64,000 bases of DNA from Picochlorum sp. 'celeri' (GCA_010909725.1 JAACMV010000008.1:372001-436000); one strand, 5' to 3'; shown: positions 1-11,973, numbered from the stretch's first letter. Made by a program: numbers and translations. The notes: generated from the sequence alone by a model not told the origin.

Positions 1-3000
1 CCCTTCAGGCCAATGTAAAAATTGGTCACAAGCATCATGAATTGGTCTCTGGACAAGGTTCTCAGTGCTTGTAGAATTTTTGGGTCTACTTGCTGACCAG
101 GAGTTAATGGTCCTGATGGAATCAATCCAGAGCCAGCAGATTTGTGAGCATCTTTGGCTCTGGCATTTGAGGCGAGGGCAGCATATGCCGCATATTTCGC
201 AAATACCTCCGATCCAAGATGTTGAAGATAATCTCGATAATTTTGTTTTGCCTCGTCGCTATGATACTGTGTATTGAGCTCCTGTCCTGGCTCCACAAAA
301 GTTTTGTTGGCATAGATCTGGAGAAGATGCTCTGATCGCTGAGCCTGGGTGAGGACTTCCTCCAGACGCATGTCTTCGAGTTGCCTAGAAGCCTCTTCAG
401 CATCCGCGCTTCGAAGAGATGATCTCGCTCGCTGTGCACGAGCAACTGTCTGCTCAAGCTTGTGGGCCTCTTGCAGCATCCTCCGCTCTTCATCTGGGTC
501 GATCTCCATCTTCCAAGGACTGATGTTGCTTGTTTCACCGATTGCAGTACTGTCAAATTCCACGATGATACTTTCCCAAGGATCGTGTTTGTTTTGAGGG
601 TGTGTGTGGCACAGGTTCTCGACAACAGTTCCCTTTTTCCAATATCCAGTTGATTTTGATCGTCTTTGTGAAGGTCTCGGAGGAACAAACATTTTGAAAC
701 GATCATTTGCAGTCCAATCAACTCTACTCTGATTGATATATGTGCTCAGCGGCACTAAATAATCAACGAGTTCGGGATCCAGGACTATTGGGGCGCAAAT
801 GCATGAGTCAGGCAGTTGGTCCTTTGGGCCGTACTCTATAGGTTTCAAATACATCCATGCAACGGGGCGTCTGAAGATGGCAATTTCTTCATGGCTGAAA
901 CCTTCTGTAGAAACGTGGACCAGATCAGCCAGATGTCTCCGGTATGTTATACCACGGACCACATATCGCTGCACTGGCTTCAACTGCTCTATCCTGTTCT
1001 TGAGAGATGTCCATTCATTTTTCACGAGATCAATCGATTCTTCTTTCAGGGGTAGAATTGGCGCTTCAACACCCCCAGAAATTCCTTTGTCACTCTTGGC
1101 CTGCATGTCAGACGTCTCTGCCTTTGGCACTTCAATGTTCAAAAGGTGCATTGCCTTCTCCACGTGCTGCAACAGCCCAGTTTTGAGAACCACAATATTA
1201 TCTGATGGGATGGGAACCGTCAAAATACAATTCAAGTCATCTAAAATTTTGAGGTATGTCCCACGAGGAATAACGTCAGCTTGCATGATGACGTGGGACT
1301 GTAAAGATGCTACTTGGAGGGGTACCTCTTTTAGATCAATGGAGGAAGCTACCGCAGTTCTCCATTTCGGTGACCAAACATCAATCCACTCTTGCGTCAC
1401 TTTTTTCTCCTCAATCAAAATGCGATCCGCTTCAAGGAGTGCCCTGGCAGTGTCACGCAGATTGCATGACATAATTATGTCTGAGATACCGTAGACCACC
1501 TTTGCAATTTCATCGTCCTGCGACGCATACCGACACAAACATCAACTATATTGATTTTAAATGATTTATAATAATCTCCCAACGTACCTTGAACCAGAAT
1601 GAAATAGAGCCAAGCATTGATTCAATTGTCTGACTAACTCGAAGCTCTGTACTGAGAGGTGTTGGCCTTCCTTTGCAGAGATTCCACTCTCCGCGCAGAA
1701 GAGGTTGATTGATGACTTTATATCCATCTAATCTCCAATTAGATAATTCTATCATGGAAAGTTTCTTGGCTGGGCCATCAGGGGAAGATGTTGGGCTGGG
1801 AGCTGAGGTTAATGCTGCAATCAAGTGACGTTCCAGATGAATATCGGCTTTTTTAAGCCAAAGGATCAATTCATCTAATCTAAAACCTTCATACCAGCCC
1901 CATGTATCTCGTTGGGGCTCAAAAGCTGCATCTGAGTCATGGTCAACTTCCTGGCAGTATACCCTGAAGGCCCCAGCACCATCTCCTAGTGCCCAGTACC
2001 TCCTCCCACCAAAATCTTCACCTATAAAAGCCTTCGTTCCAACACCGAGAATATCTTTCCACACCTCCCATTCTGTCAGAGCCCTGTCCCCAGGAGACAA
2101 AGAGTCTTCGATGGGTGCCATAATGCTATCAATCTCTGAACGATAGTGCAGGAATAGGTCGTTGCCATGTGGCTGTTCACAGGGAAGAGCCAGTCGCGCC
2201 GCTTGCTGTTGGAGAAAGTTGTCTGATCTTTTCGAAATCTCGTTGCTCAAAAAGTTTGATTCGATGGCTTCATAGAGCAATCCTGAGACCACATCTATTC
2301 GTTCCTCTACAGACAAGTCAATGAAATCACCATAGGCAAGATGCAAAGCAGCTGCCTTTGCTTCTTTCCAAACCCCATCCCAACTCCATACATTATTTGC
2401 GACTTCTTCGGGCCAAGGATTTTTCTGCTCAGTCGTTAAAGTAGCGGTTGCCATTGATGGTCTCTTTCTGTCAGCATTGGTCTTTGGCAGCGTCTCATCA
2501 ATGACACCAAGAAGAGCTAGTACAATATCCCTCAATAATACACCTGAAGGAGCATATGACTTGTCCAGTGCAGATCCCTTCTTAATAATGTCGCTAGACA
2601 CACCATACTTCTCTTTGATGCTCGCCTCATATTCTTCCTGCATCTTTTGGGTTTGTTTCAAAGCCTCTGCAATTGCATTCAGCCCTGCATCGTCGGAAAC
2701 AACTGGCTGAACAGCATGAGGCTTTAGTTTCTGAGATTTTCGTCGCTTCAACACCACTCTGTAGTCGTCATCATCATCAACTTCATCATCAAGCTCCATC
2801 ATTGATGCGTACTCAGCCATGTGCTTTGACGGGACAGAAATACCTCGTTGCCGGCGAGTTTTAATCGTTGGTTCATATATGATATTTTGAGGCGCTTTAT
2901 TCACGCCTGGTGCTCGAGGTCTTGGAGCTGAACCATCTTTCCTTGGTCTGCCTCTGCCACGCTTCTCTGGCACTGCCTGCACAGCAGCACTCTTCTCTTC

Positions 3001-4840
3001 TTCAACAGGTATCTCTTCGAGGTGACCGTCATTGTTGTCGTGTGACGCCCCCTCAATCTTTTCATCTTCTTCTTTAGTCTCCTGTGGAGCAAACTCTGTG
3101 CCATTGGGAATATCGTCCTTGCTTGGATCCTCTTCTTCCTCAGCAGGCTGAGCATCTGCTGCACCACCTGGACATACCACATCATTCCCCACAAACGGTT
3201 CCTTTCTATTTTCAGAAGGTTCTGGATTCTCAAATTCTGTAGTAATCTCTTCTGATTTCACATCAAGCTCCGCCTTCATATGACTAGTTTCCTTGATCTC
3301 ATCACCAGGCTCTTCTTCCCTTGTCTCCTTCATGTCCTCACTACATTCATCAATGGTAATTGATACGCTTGGGCCCGGACAAAACGCTGCTTCTAGAGCA
3401 TGAAATGAAAAAGGAGGCACCTGAAGCAGATCACCAAACTCCTGAAAAAAACTCCATAAGAAGAGCACTTCATGCACCTTTTCTTTTGGCACTCTAAAGC
3501 TTTTACGCATTGCAGGCGGCTCTCCTCTTTCTCTATGTGCCTTACTCTCCTCTTCAAATCGCTTTCTGTCCTTTTCCATTTGTATTTTATCATTCAATGC
3601 CTTTTTCCGTTTGTACTTGACAGTTCTCCATGCCTTCTTTCGAACCCTATCAAAATCTTCATCCTCCTCATCAAGAATTTCATCCTCGGGGTCAAAGTCA
3701 TCTGGCATATCCTCATCACTGATTGCATCAATTTCCATATCAGTATCCCAAACACCTGCCTTTCTCAAACTCATCTCATACGTATCCTTCCTCCTTCCAC
3801 AAAATGCCTCCAAGTACGACGTCACAAACTTTTTGATTGAAACAGGGACAGATGATTTTCGACGTGAGTCACTCAGCCCTTCATTCTTCAAATCTTCCGA
3901 GATACTCTCAACAATATCCTTAATGTCTGGGTTGCCATCCACATACAGCACAGCGACAGCTCTCTGCAACACATCAATAGCCAGGGCCACATTCTGATAC
4001 ATGCTGTCATACCGATGTGATGGAGATAAAAGCTTGTACCAAGCCGTTTTTGTAATAACCCACACAAACCACACATCTTCACACATGTCAATCGCCCAAT
4101 CAACGACAGGCTCGCCCGACAATTTCCCCAATTTCTTATTCTTCTTTGCATTCTTTCCAGAAGTCCCTGCAGCACACAACTCCCCTGACAATACAGCGTC
4201 TTCATCTAGACACCGCATCTGCCCTAGAGATAGGAGATCAATTGGTTCCCCAGCATCTGATGTGATCTCAAACGCATCAATGGCTTTCATTGGAAGAATC
4301 TCTGCACATAACAGATCTGGTTAGACAGCAGGACAACAGAGCAACCTCCAACCACAACATTGACCCACCTGGCTCGTCAGCCACATTTTGAGACAACCTA
4401 ACATCCTGACCGACGCCCTTCCAGACATTCAAATACCCCGAACGCAACTTGTTCGCCTTGAGACAACTCAGCAGACTCTTCTGAAACAACAATTTGCTCC
4501 TCTTGCAGATATCGATGATACTAGCGTCTTCTGGGCGATTATTATATAGAAAACAGTTATCCCAAACCAGTTGAACGTCCTGCAATGCCTCGTTCGCGCT
4601 TGAATAAGGCCCTTTCTTGCCAATAGACGACTGAATGTCATTTGCAATACTCTTCAAATCTCGAGGATTCTGAACGATTTTAGTATAATCAGGAAGCAAT
4701 GTAGTATCCACTGGAGCACCAAACAGCGCATTTGTATCCGCATCTGAAAGAGCTTTTGTAATTGCTTGTTTTAGAGTTTTCAAAGCAAGAATGTCATCGT
4801 CGGTGAGGGCATTTGGACCCTCACCTTCTCTCTTCACCAT
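1..4840 (-). CDS. Bromodomain and DDT-domain chromatin protein (3' end beyond window)
   Basis: Probable nuclear chromatin-remodelling subunit of the ISWI-partner type (BAZ/ACF1/RLT-like). Three exons on the minus strand: 4840-4369, 4301-1588 and 1517 to beyond base 1, with GT-AG introns 4302-4368 and 1518-1587. The frame stays open to the left edge, so over 1560 residues are visible and the C-terminus is missing. Residues about 35-120 form a bromodomain (acetyl-lysine-binding Asn in a CFLYN motif near residue 100). A DDT domain lies near 425-470, an AT-hook (RGRGRPRK) near 605 and a WHIM-like segment with GGRRYWAL near 920. Long acidic and lysine-rich linkers separate them. The last visible part is coiled-coil-rich, then Ala-rich. 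The domain order is unlike canonical BAZ1, where the bromodomain is C-terminal, so the complex it joins is inference. It shares a 244-bp upstream region with the gene at 5085. Confidence 0.85.
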
Positions 4841-5084
4841 GTTGATGACTAATCTGAGCTACTAGATTAAATATTTGCTCCGAGAGGGATCTAAGAATGG
4901 CCATATATACAGTGTTTCAATTTCCCATCGCTGGAAAAGTTTCCTAAATAAAACAATACAGTATCATGGTCAAAGCACCGCATGGGAAGGACAAGGCATC
5001 CTGGTATCTTTCAAAAATACATCAGAAGCGTATGTTACGTCACAGAATTCCATTGTGACAGGGCTGAGAGGGTGATTGCGTTCA

Positions 5085-6221
5085 ATGTCGTTCGTGGGAA
5101 ATCAGTTTCAGAACGGATTTGATGCCGCACAGCGTCAAGGGGGCGTTGCCAAGGGGTTTTCTGGATCTCATGAAGTGTTAACGTACGAGGATATTCGTTT
5201 CAAGGGTGCTCTTGGTCGAAAGGAAGCGGAACTTTTTTCTCAGATTTCTCCCCAAGAGACTTCGTACGAGAATCATGCTCTTGTGTACGTGGAGGAGTCT
5301 CCATTGTGCTATGATACACGAGTGTTTGAAGAAAAAGAGGAGGAAGAGGAATATGAGCGGCAGCAACGGCAGCAACAGAGTGGAGGAGCAAAGGAAGAGG
5401 AGGAGGTGAAGGAAGGGGCAGCACAGGCAACTGTCGTGCAGAGAAAGAATACGATGGAAATGGAGCACAGTGATCCTCGTGGCACTGGTACTCATAGTGT
5501 TGATGTAGAAAAGGTTCAGAAGCCTGCGGTCAAGGAGTTGAGAGAGACGGGAGAGGTTCAGGCTACAGATGCTCCTCCAGGGAAATCTGGCGAGGTGGAG
5601 GAGGATCAGGGTCGATTGGTTATTGATGAGGAAGATATCTCAGGGGATGATCATGATGAAGCGGACGTTGGGGGTGTACCCGAGCCGACAATAGAGGAGA
5701 CAAAGGGAGAGGTGTCAGATGGCCGAAAAAGAAAATCGGCACCATTGTCTGCTTCTGTGAAGGAGCAAGTCCCAGAAAAGAAGCGAACGAAATCACGGAA
5801 AACATCTTCCGAGGAGAAGGAAAAACAGAAGACTGCTGGTCCACGGGTTACCAGAATGAGTCCGCGAACAGCAGCGGTGAAATTGCCAAACAAGAAGAAG
5901 TTTACTCATGACGAACTCCAGTTGCCATCCCCTGAATGGAAGGCATATATTGTATCGATGGGCAAGAAGGAAAAGAATATGGTCTATCACAGTCCAGAAG
6001 GTATTATTTGCCACTCGCTAGAGATGGTCAAGGGTGTTGAGAGTAAGCGCCTGGAGAGTCTCAAACTTAAAGGAGCACTACATGGATTGATGCGGAGTGT
6101 AGGCAAGTTGAAAAGAGATCCAAGCGCAATGGATAGTTTGGATGCAAAGCATTTGTCCAGGGATGCTGTTTTATTATATAGAATATGGCGTGCACGATGC
6201 CATGCAGAGGAAAAAGAATGA
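5085..6221 (+). CDS. Acidic low-complexity protein with MBD-like C-terminal segment
   Basis: A 378-residue single-exon protein. The first ATG in frame is at 5085; a TTG lies three codons upstream. The N-terminus (about 1-70) is unremarkable. The middle (about 80-260) is Glu/Lys-rich and probably disordered. It is followed by basic KKRTKSRK-like clusters that could be nuclear localisation signals. The segment near residues 275-320 has the spacing of a methyl-CpG-binding-type (MBD/TAM) fold: LPSPEWK, a basic loop KKEKN, then VYHSPEGIICHS. This resembles the LP-GW...YYSP-GK-F-S pattern, but some arginine positions of true MBD proteins are not obvious. I call this a structural guess only. Nuclear location is inferred from the basic stretches and the divergent pairing with a chromatin gene. 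Confidence 0.7.
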   Translation: MSFVGNQFQNGFDAAQRQGGVAKGFSGSHEVLTYEDIRFKGALGRKEAELFSQISPQETSYENHALVYVEESPLCYDTRVFEEKEEEEEYERQQRQQQSGGAKEEEEVKEGAAQATVVQRKNTMEMEHSDPRGTGTHSVDVEKVQKPAVKELRETGEVQATDAPPGKSGEVEEDQGRLVIDEEDISGDDHDEADVGGVPEPTIEETKGEVSDGRKRKSAPLSASVKEQVPEKKRTKSRKTSSEEKEKQKTAGPRVTRMSPRTAAVKLPNKKKFTHDELQLPSPEWKAYIVSMGKKEKNMVYHSPEGIICHSLEMVKGVESKRLESLKLKGALHGLMRSVGKLKRDPSAMDSLDAKHLSRDAVLLYRIWRARCHAEEKE

Positions 6222-6250
6222 AATGTAAGCATTTGTTTTTTTACACAATA

Positions 6251-9200
6251 CTACTCTATTATAGCGACATCTCGTAATACTCGTGTAGGACGTGTGTATG
6301 TGCGCAGCAATAAACTGCTAGCAACAACACTCACCGAACTAAGTGCCATACAACCTCCAGCAATCCAAGGAGGCAGCTGGAATTGGAACATTGGGTACAG
6401 GCATCCAGCTGCAATTGGCACCATGACAAGGTTATATCCTAGAGCCCACACGTAATTCCATTTGATTCTTCTAAAGGTTGCACGACAGATATCAAGTGCC
6501 ATGATGACATCCTCAATGTCACTTTTCACAAGAATGATATCTGCTGCCTCAACTGCAACATCTGCACCAGACCCAATTGCCATACCAATATCTGCCTTTG
6601 CTAAAGCTGGGGAATCATTGACACCGTCTCCCACCATTGCTACTGTGCACTTTTTTGAGGACTGCAACTCTGACACAACCGCTGCTTTGTCACCAGGCAT
6701 TACCTCGGCATGGATATTTGTCACACCAAGTTGATGACCAACTGCTCGTGCAGTTCTCCAATTGTCTCCAGTGAGAAGAACACACATGATACCCATTTGA
6801 TGCAGTGCTGAGACCACACCTCGAGACTCTGGTTTGATAGGATCCATGACACAGAAGATTGTAGCGAGGACTCCGTCAACAGCCATATATATGCAGGAGC
6901 ATCCTCTGGACTCCATCTCTCGAGCATACTCGGCTGCCGCGCTGCCAGAATCCAGCCCAGCAATTCCTTTGGACTTTAATAAATTTGCATTTCCCAGAAG
7001 TATAGAAATGTTTGATCCAAACCGGGTGTTTCGACGTAGATCTTCTGGCGTTTTGATTGATGCAGCAAGCCCTTGCCCTACGAGAATTTCAACATCATGA
7101 GCAATTGTCGTTGAGTTTGTCACTTTCGACGGCTTCTCGGATACTACAAGCCCTGCGGAAGATGAGACGTCATTTGACTTTTGCTGAAACATGGAAGGTC
7201 GAGATTGAGACACCCATTTTCCACTCCTGTACAAATTCTCAAATGTAATGATAGCAGAGGCAATTGGATGCTCACTGCTCTTTTCTAATGCTGCCGCAAT
7301 ATCTGCTGCTACATGCGCTGGAATGGCCTTATCCAGCATTAAAAAGTCCACGACAACAGGTTTTCCAAAGGTTAACGTGCCTGTCTTGTCAAATACAACT
7401 ACGTTCACATCTACAGCTCGCTCCAGTATATCCCCACCTTTGATCAACACTCCATTAGAAGCAGCAACTCCCGTCCCAACCATCACAGCTGTAGGAGTTG
7501 CCAACCCCAAGGCACATGGACATGCAATCACCATGACAGCAATGCCAAATAAGAGAGAAAATAGAAATAAGGAGTGACCAGGTGGGATCCACGAATCTGG
7601 AACAATACCAGACACACCCGCAAGATACCATATTGCTGTCGTACACAGCGACAAGCTCACAATCACAGGAACAAATACTGCAGATATACGGTCAGCAACT
7701 GCTTGTACAGGTGCTTTACTAAGCTGTGCACCTTCAACCAAACGCACAATCTGACTCAATGTCGTATCAGCCCCCACTCTCTCAGCCTGAATATGAATCA
7801 TACCCCCATTATTCAAAGTTCCTCCGACAACAGGATCACCTACAGTCTTTCCGACTGGTATTGATTCCCCAGTAAGCATGGACTCATCGATGAATGTAGA
7901 CCCATACACAATCTTTCCATCAGCAGGAATCCTCGATCCGGGAAGAACTTTCAAGACATCCTTTGTTTGAATCAAAGACGATGGAATCTCACGCTCAATC
8001 ACATCACCTCCATTTAAATCTTCCTCGAGCAGAATCGCAGAAGCTGGGGCCATGGAACACAGCTTTACAATGGCCTCTGAGGTCTTGCCTTTTGCCTGCA
8101 TACACGCAATACATACAGTTAAATTGAAACACAACATACATATTCTCCAGCATGTGCCGATCGACGTACCGATGACTCCATATATTTCCCAAGCAGCACA
8201 AACGTAATTAGCATCGCTGATGTTTCAAAAAAATCAGTTGGGCTATACTTTCCAGTCATATGATGCTCCATGATATGGTGATGAATGATTGATATCATCG
8301 AATACAAATACGATGCATTCGTACCAAACGACACCAGGCAATCCATATTTGCTCTCTTCCCTTTCAATGCTCGATACGCACCGATATGGAAGGGCCATCC
8401 AATCACAAATTGCACAGGGGTTGCCAGGGCCCATTTTAATACTTCATCCAAGGGAAAGCCAAACACCATGGTGCTATACACAAAATCCAAAGCCCCGACA
8501 TAGGGAAAAACCATCGCTACTAGAAACACAGGTATCGTCAAAACAGTTGACACTGTAGCCAACCGCCGATATCGTGCAGTCTCTTGTTCATTATGGCCTG
8601 CACCATGTGATTTTCCACTCTCCAACACAGATGCAATAAATCCTACCTGATCAATCTTTTCTATTATATCTCGAGGCCCGATGAGAGAAGGATCAAACGA
8701 AACCTCGGCAGTATTTGCCATGAGACTCACATCAACCGATAAGACACCGTCTTCCCGACAAAGCGCCTCCTCCACAGCAGAAGAGCATGATGCACACGTC
8801 ATCCCCTGAATAGCCAGCAGGATCTTTAAACTACTCGTTTCTTGCACTATAGATGCTTTGAATCCACATGATTCAATAGACGCGATGATATCGCGGGTCA
8901 ACAGCGACCCAGGAGCATACTCTACTTCTGCCTGATTCGTAGACAAGGACACAGCTGCCTTCCCCACCCCAGGCAATTTCTTCAACGCCTTCTCCACAGC
9001 AGTCGAACACGACGAGCAATGCATTCCTTGAATATCCAACTGTATCTTTGACATCAACCCTGCGTCGTCGCCCTTGACACATGCTTCAAACCCAGCATCT
9101 TGCACCGCCTGTATAAGAGTATCCACATCAACCAGACTAGGATCATATCGCACGTCTGCGCTCTCATTCAACAAAGCAACGGAAGCACTCTCAACACCAT

Positions 9201-9408
9201 ATGTTGACTGTAGAGCAGATTCAACTGCACTTGAACAGGATGAGCAGTGCATTCCGCTGACAGACAGAACAGTCCGCTCTGTGTGGCCTCGCGTGCCATC
9301 CACAAGGGCCACCAACTCTTCCTCTTTCAACCCATCTTTTTTACCATCCCAATAATAATTTGATACGTCGGCCCCTCGCCTCCACAAAGACTCTAAGAAT
9401 GACGCCAT
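6251..9408 (-). CDS. P1B-type copper-transporting ATPase (three HMA domains)
   Basis: Copper pump of the RAN1/HMA5/ATP7 family, moving Cu(I) across a membrane with ATP. Two exons: 9408-8140 and 8095-6251, with a 44-nt intron (8096-8139; GTATGT donor, TGCAG acceptor), the shortest in the window. Splicing is in phase and gives 1037 residues. Three N-terminal metal-binding domains carry GMHCSSC (about 52), GMHCSSC (about 128) and GMTCASC (about 202). Then come the membrane helices, the TGES actuator motif, the CPC metal site (IACPCALG), DKTGT phosphorylation site, SEHP of the nucleotide domain and the GDGVNDSPAL hinge. No long presequence precedes the first HMA domain, so a Golgi/endosomal RAN1-like role is more likely than a plastid one. 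Its stop lies only 29 bp from the convergent gene at 5085-6221. Confidence 0.95.
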
Positions 9409-9743
9409 GAAGAGACTTTCGTTTGAACTCTTCTAGTCTGACTACAAAAGATAGCACGGAATCCTCATTTCTGTGGATTGAAGTTCCCTTAAGGGATCCA
9501 TAAACTGTATTATTATTTAAATAATTCTGATCTGGCTGAATCAAAGGCAAACGCGCTTGGAGTACCTGTCACGTGGATTTTGTTCTGCAAATAATGCCTG
9601 CTCCCTATGAAAACATCTTATGTCCGATCACGCATCGTCTTTGATGGGCAGATATTGAACCATCACATTCCCATGCCATTGTCCATTGATACACGTTAGA
9701 ATTGGCCATACGGCATTCCGTATTTACATATACATGGTTTGGC
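9409..9743. other. Divergent intergenic region, copper ATPase / LYR gene
   Basis: 335 bp between the ATPase start and the LYR-protein start. It presumably holds both promoters. I see only A/T-rich stretches near 9508-9525 and no RNA gene. Confidence 0.5.
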
Positions 9744-10226
9744 ATGATTGACAAATCACAGTTTACAGTCATCAAGGTGTGTTGACGACCCTTTTGTGAA
9801 GGGATGCATGGGGACCTTTTGAGGGTGGCTAATTTTTTCATTCCTAGAGCATTCGTTTGGTTCATGGATCGCCACTTCAAACATAATTTTTTAATTATTG
9901 CAGTTGTACAGAGACTGTCTTCGTCTGGCTGATTACATCAGCACAAAGGTGTGTCTTTTCTCACTTCCCTTGCAGTATTGTCTTCTGACGAATATCACTC
10001 TTCATACTGACGATGCTGTTCGGTCTATCTGTAGGGAGGAAATAGACTTGTGTTGAGAACTCAGGTTCGTGAAGCGTTTAGGAAGAATAAGGACGAGACA
10101 GATCCTGAGGAGATTGAGAAGCAGAAGGACGCAGCTGTGAGAGGTTTGTCAAATTACATGTTCTTTGAGGCGCAGCGCATGGCAAAAGAAGAGATTCAGG
10201 ATGGAAATGACAAGTTTGACGGATAA
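9744..10226 (+). CDS. LYR-motif (Complex1_LYR) mitochondrial protein
   Basis: A small three-exon gene: exons 9744-9776, 9904-9948 and 10035-10226, introns 9777-9903 (GTGTGT...TTGCAG) and 9949-10034 (GTGTGT...CTGTAG). All junctions are in phase, giving 89 residues. Residues 12-14 are the diagnostic LYR, within IKLYRDCLRLADYI. They are followed by a basic LRTQVREAFRKN helix, then ETDPEEIEKQKDAA, and the late phenylalanine expected of the family (NYMFFEAQ). LYR proteins are small mitochondrial adaptors for Fe-S cluster transfer and respiratory-complex assembly, acting with acyl-ACP and HSCB. This one resembles the plant Complex-1-LYR group by length and layout; the client is unknown. The stop lies 26 nt inside the next gene (EngA). 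Confidence 0.85.
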
Positions 10227-11973
10227 AATAGCCCATGTTTCTAGGAAACATGTGAGTTGGGGGGCGAGAAGGGTCTTGGATAGGAGACCTTGTGTTCAGT
10301 GTCGGCAGTGTGTTGTGGCATCAAAGAAGAAGGATGTTGGTGGCGCGGATAGCAGTTCTTTATTTTTAAATGCTTTGGAAAAGCTTGAATCTAGTGCATT
10401 TGAACTGATTCCTGATGAAGAGCTCGTGGAAGAGGAGGAGATTGCAGAAGAAGGGTATGCAGTTGAAGAAGACGAAGAAAAGGGAGTGCCTAGCGAATCT
10501 AGGCAATATCAGAGCAGGCGGGCTCGAAATAGAGGCCAACCATACGAAAAGGAGATTCCAGACGATATGCTTCCACGCTTGTGTATTGTTGGGAGGCCCA
10601 ATGTGGGTAAGAGTGCCCTGTTCAATCGCATTGTGGGGAAAAAGGTTGCCATTGTCTACGATTATCCTGGAGTGACACGAGACAGGCTGTACACCAGGGC
10701 GAACTGGGGAGGAAGGGATTTCATGTTGGTGGACACAGGAGGTCTCATGAGTAAAGCGGAAGAGCTTCCTGATGGAGAACGAGAGCAGGCAATCCGATCC
10801 ATATCTGAAAAGTTTCTACCCACTGCAATTGAGCGCCAGGCAGCCGCTGCTGTTGAGGAATCCGACTCGGTCATTGTTGTAGTTGATGGTCAGACCGGTC
10901 CAACAGCGTCTGATGAAGAGGTGCTGTCTTGGTTGCGGCAATCACATCCAGGAAAACATGTCACTCTGGCTGTAAACAAGTGTGAGAATCTTGCCAAAGC
11001 TGATGAGCAAGCTTCCGCATTTTGGGAACTTGGCATTGAACCCATTGCAGTGTCTGCAATCAGTGGGAGTGGAACAGGAGATATATTGGATGCAGCTGTG
11101 AAGGGATTACCTCCTCCTCTAGGATATGATACTATAGAGGAAGCAAAAGTGCCGATAAGTATGGCTATTATTGGACGACCTAATGTTGGGAAAAGCTCCC
11201 TGTTAAATTCCTTGGTAGGAAAAGAGAGGTCCATCGTGAGCTCAATGGCTGGAACAACTCGGGACGCCATCGACACGGATATTGAAGCAAGCGATGGAAG
11301 ACGTTTTAAACTGATTGATACAGCAGGAGTTAGGAAGAGAGCATCAATTGCTTCGGGAAAAGATGGTGCAGAGCCCCTATCCGTGGAAAGAGCATTCCAC
11401 GCTGTGAGAAGAGCTGAGGTCGCTGTGCTCGTGATTGACGCTTCCGAGGGAGTCACGCAGCAAGACTTTCGCCTTTCAGAGTACATAGCAGCAGAAGGTC
11501 GAGCCTGTGTTGTTGTTGTGAACAAATGGGACAAGGTACCAAAGACAGATCATACACTGGCAGATTTCGAGGCAAATGTCAGAGCAGAGCTGCGCCCCAT
11601 TGAATGGGCCAACATAGTCTTCACATCTGCGCTGACTGGTCAACGAGTCAAGCGTGTCCTCGATGCTGCAACAGCAGCAGCAGAGGAGCACAGACGGCGC
11701 ATCACAACTGCAACTTTGAACATGGTCATCCAGGATGCCACAGGCTGGAGAGCCCCTCCAAGCACAGGAAGTGGTCGTCGTGGAAGAGTGTATTACGGAA
11801 CTCAAGCTGGCATAAAACCCCCAACCTTTGTTCTCTTCTGCAACGATCCCAAATTATTCCCAGAGGACTACAAAAAGTTCATGGAACGTCAATTCAGAGA
11901 AAACATTGGATACCCTGGTAGCCCAATACGAATCTTTTGGAGGGGCAAAACACAGAATACTGATATAGAATAG
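10201..11973 (+). CDS. der: Organelle-type double GTPase EngA/Der
   Basis: A 590-residue EngA/Der GTPase, which in bacteria and plastids acts in assembly of the large ribosomal subunit. Two tandem TrmE-Era G domains are clear: GRPNVGKSALFN near residue 130 with DTGG and NKCE, and GRPNVGKSSLLN near 325 with DTAG and NKWD. A C-terminal KH-like domain follows. The first about 125 residues precede domain 1 and include a basic, Ser/Arg/Cys-containing stretch compatible with plastid (or mitochondrial) import, then an acidic linker. I chose ATG 10201, the first in-frame ATG; a second is at 10207. The next good Met (about 10567) would leave only the GTPase body without a presequence. The 5' end overlaps the LYR gene by 26 nt in another frame. 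Confidence 0.93.
   Translation: MEMTSLTDKIAHVSRKHVSWGARRVLDRRPCVQCRQCVVASKKKDVGGADSSSLFLNALEKLESSAFELIPDEELVEEEEIAEEGYAVEEDEEKGVPSESRQYQSRRARNRGQPYEKEIPDDMLPRLCIVGRPNVGKSALFNRIVGKKVAIVYDYPGVTRDRLYTRANWGGRDFMLVDTGGLMSKAEELPDGEREQAIRSISEKFLPTAIERQAAAAVEESDSVIVVVDGQTGPTASDEEVLSWLRQSHPGKHVTLAVNKCENLAKADEQASAFWELGIEPIAVSAISGSGTGDILDAAVKGLPPPLGYDTIEEAKVPISMAIIGRPNVGKSSLLNSLVGKERSIVSSMAGTTRDAIDTDIEASDGRRFKLIDTAGVRKRASIASGKDGAEPLSVERAFHAVRRAEVAVLVIDASEGVTQQDFRLSEYIAAEGRACVVVVNKWDKVPKTDHTLADFEANVRAELRPIEWANIVFTSALTGQRVKRVLDAATAAAEEHRRRITTATLNMVIQDATGWRAPPSTGSGRRGRVYYGTQAGIKPPTFVLFCNDPKLFPEDYKKFMERQFRENIGYPGSPIRIFWRGKTQNTDIE

Noticed and set aside
122..721. 199-codon minus-strand frame
   Set aside because: Wrong frame of the same exon; the correct frame is open through to base 1 and has coherent coiled-coil composition.
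799..1494. 231-codon plus-strand reading frame
   Set aside because: It lies opposite the third exon of the bromodomain/DDT gene, whose minus frame is open throughout and continues the protein after an in-phase intron.
9605..9880. 91-codon minus-strand frame upstream of EngA
   Set aside because: It overlaps the first exon and intron of the LYR gene on the other strand and has no protein-like features.
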